Source: Acidobacteriota bacterium (GTDB taxonomy: Bacteria; Acidobacteriota; Blastocatellia; RBC074). From it: a DNA stretch of 5,383 nt. This document shows, piece after piece, positions 4,752-5,383 of the stretch. A program made the position numbers and the translations under genes. Where the stretch lies: positions 1 through 5,383 of the forward strand of contig JABFSD010001184.1 in assembly GCA_013140935.1 (NCBI GenBank), given 5' to 3'. The notes under the pieces were generated by a model, which was not told where the DNA came from, did no database searches, and worked only from the letters and a program-made list of their open reading frames with translations. The number at the start of each line of letters is the position of its first letter. The first letter of the stretch is position 1.

Positions 4752-5383
4752 ATGCAGTTACGCTTCAAGTCTGTCTGCCCTCAGCTTGTCAGCCGTCTGG
4801 TGCTGGCGGTGTTGTGTTGGACACAGGCCGCACTACCCATTCAAGCCTTCTCACTAAAACCGAATATAACCCGGCGATTAGTCGTCGTAGACACCATTAC
4901 CGGCACCATTAAAGGCCGTGTCATAGACCGCGCGGGCAGAGGCATTCCGCAAGTAACGGTGGTGATGGTAAACCTCGACACCAATAACCCACGGGCCACC
5001 CGCACGAATGAAGACGGTTACTATGCCATTGCCGCTTTGCCGCATGGCATCTATGAAATCAAAGTCAGCAAACAGGGTTATGTGTTGACGGATAATCCGG
5101 TGCGTCAGGCTAAAACTTCGCTCAACAAGCCGATTGATATTTTACCTGACATCATAATGTCGCCGGGGCCGATTACGCCTTTACCGCCGCCGCCGGTTTC
5201 GATACCGCCACCTGTGCCTCCGCCCGTCAGCGAAGAAATTTTAACTGGACAATTGACCAATCAGGGTGACGCCACGCGCCGTGCGAACTTTGAAGAAAAG
5301 CTCGTGCTGGCTTTGCCGCTCGCCGATGGACGCACCTTTGACACGTTAGCAACGCTCGCCGCCGGCGTAGCGCCTCCGCCGCA
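4752..5383 (+). CDS. Secreted carboxypeptidase-regulatory-domain protein, probably a TonB-dependent-receptor-like protein; C-terminus off the right edge
   Basis: The first 210 codons are present and open to the edge. Residues 1-32 look like a Sec signal peptide: a basic start (MQLRFK), a hydrophobic core (LVLAVLCWTQAALPIQA) and likely cleavage after QA. Residues about 50-137 fit a carboxypeptidase-regulatory-like beta-sandwich: GTIKGRVIDRAGRGIPQVTVV, TRTNEDGYYAIAALPHGIYEIKVSKQGY. A Pro-rich linker (138-159) follows. Then comes LALPLADGRTFDTLATLAAGV, which resembles the plug start (LPLNGR-F--L--L-PGV) of the Oar-like outer-membrane receptors abundant in Acidobacteriota. I therefore expect a long beta-barrel protein, but the barrel is outside the window. 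ATG 4752 has GGAG 11 nt upstream, rather far; an in-frame GTG at 4731 is less attractive. A surface or adhesion protein with the same domain is the alternative. It is transcribed away from the fab operon and is functionally unrelated to it. Confidence 0.75.
   Translation, partial: MQLRFKSVCPQLVSRLVLAVLCWTQAALPIQAFSLKPNITRRLVVVDTITGTIKGRVIDRAGRGIPQVTVVMVNLDTNNPRATRTNEDGYYAIAALPHGIYEIKVSKQGYVLTDNPVRQAKTSLNKPIDILPDIIMSPGPITPLPPPPVSIPPPVPPPVSEEILTGQLTNQGDATRRANFEEKLVLALPLADGRTFDTLATLAAGVAPPP

Overview
The window carries most of a bacterial fatty-acid/phospholipid biosynthesis operon on the minus strand (about 4618 down to 1, running off the left edge). The start of an unrelated, divergently transcribed outer-membrane-type gene lies on the plus strand (4752 to the right edge). 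Moderate GC and a carboxypeptidase-regulatory-domain/TonB-receptor-like gene beside a yceD-rpmF-plsX-fab cluster suggest a Gram-negative bacterium. Acidobacteriota (perhaps the Blastocatellia) is my best guess, from family knowledge and not from a marker gene.

In transcription order the minus-strand operon is: a near-consensus sigma-70 promoter (TTGACA-16 bp-TATAAT, 4618..4591); yceD/DUF177 (4550..4014); rpmF, ribosomal protein bL32 (3992..3801); a 49-nt hairpin; plsX (3701..2676); a broken fabD (2648..1927); a small coiled-coil gene of unknown function (1864..1562); fabG (1555..812); acpP (753..514); a palindromic element built from heptamers (490..400); and the first 123 codons of fabF, which starts at GTG 369. 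The genes share one strand with short gaps. The order matches the classical bacterial fab cluster except that fabH is absent between plsX and fabD.

The enzymes form one pathway. FabD loads malonyl groups onto the acyl carrier protein AcpP, FabF condenses, FabG reduces the 3-ketoacyl-ACP, and PlsX moves finished acyl chains from ACP to phosphate for phospholipid synthesis. YceD and bL32 link the operon to ribosome production.

The most striking observation is that fabD, normally essential, lacks about 78 internal residues including the GHSLGEY nucleophile region, and the two halves are in different frames. This is either a real deletion, which would require another FabD elsewhere, or an assembly error. 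Also notable are the coiled-coil gene, whose end lies 6 nt from the apparently SD-less fabG start; the heptamer-repeat palindrome between acpP and fabF; and the back-to-back promoters that share an inverted repeat between the operon and the plus-strand gene. I found no RNA genes, CRISPR arrays or transposases.
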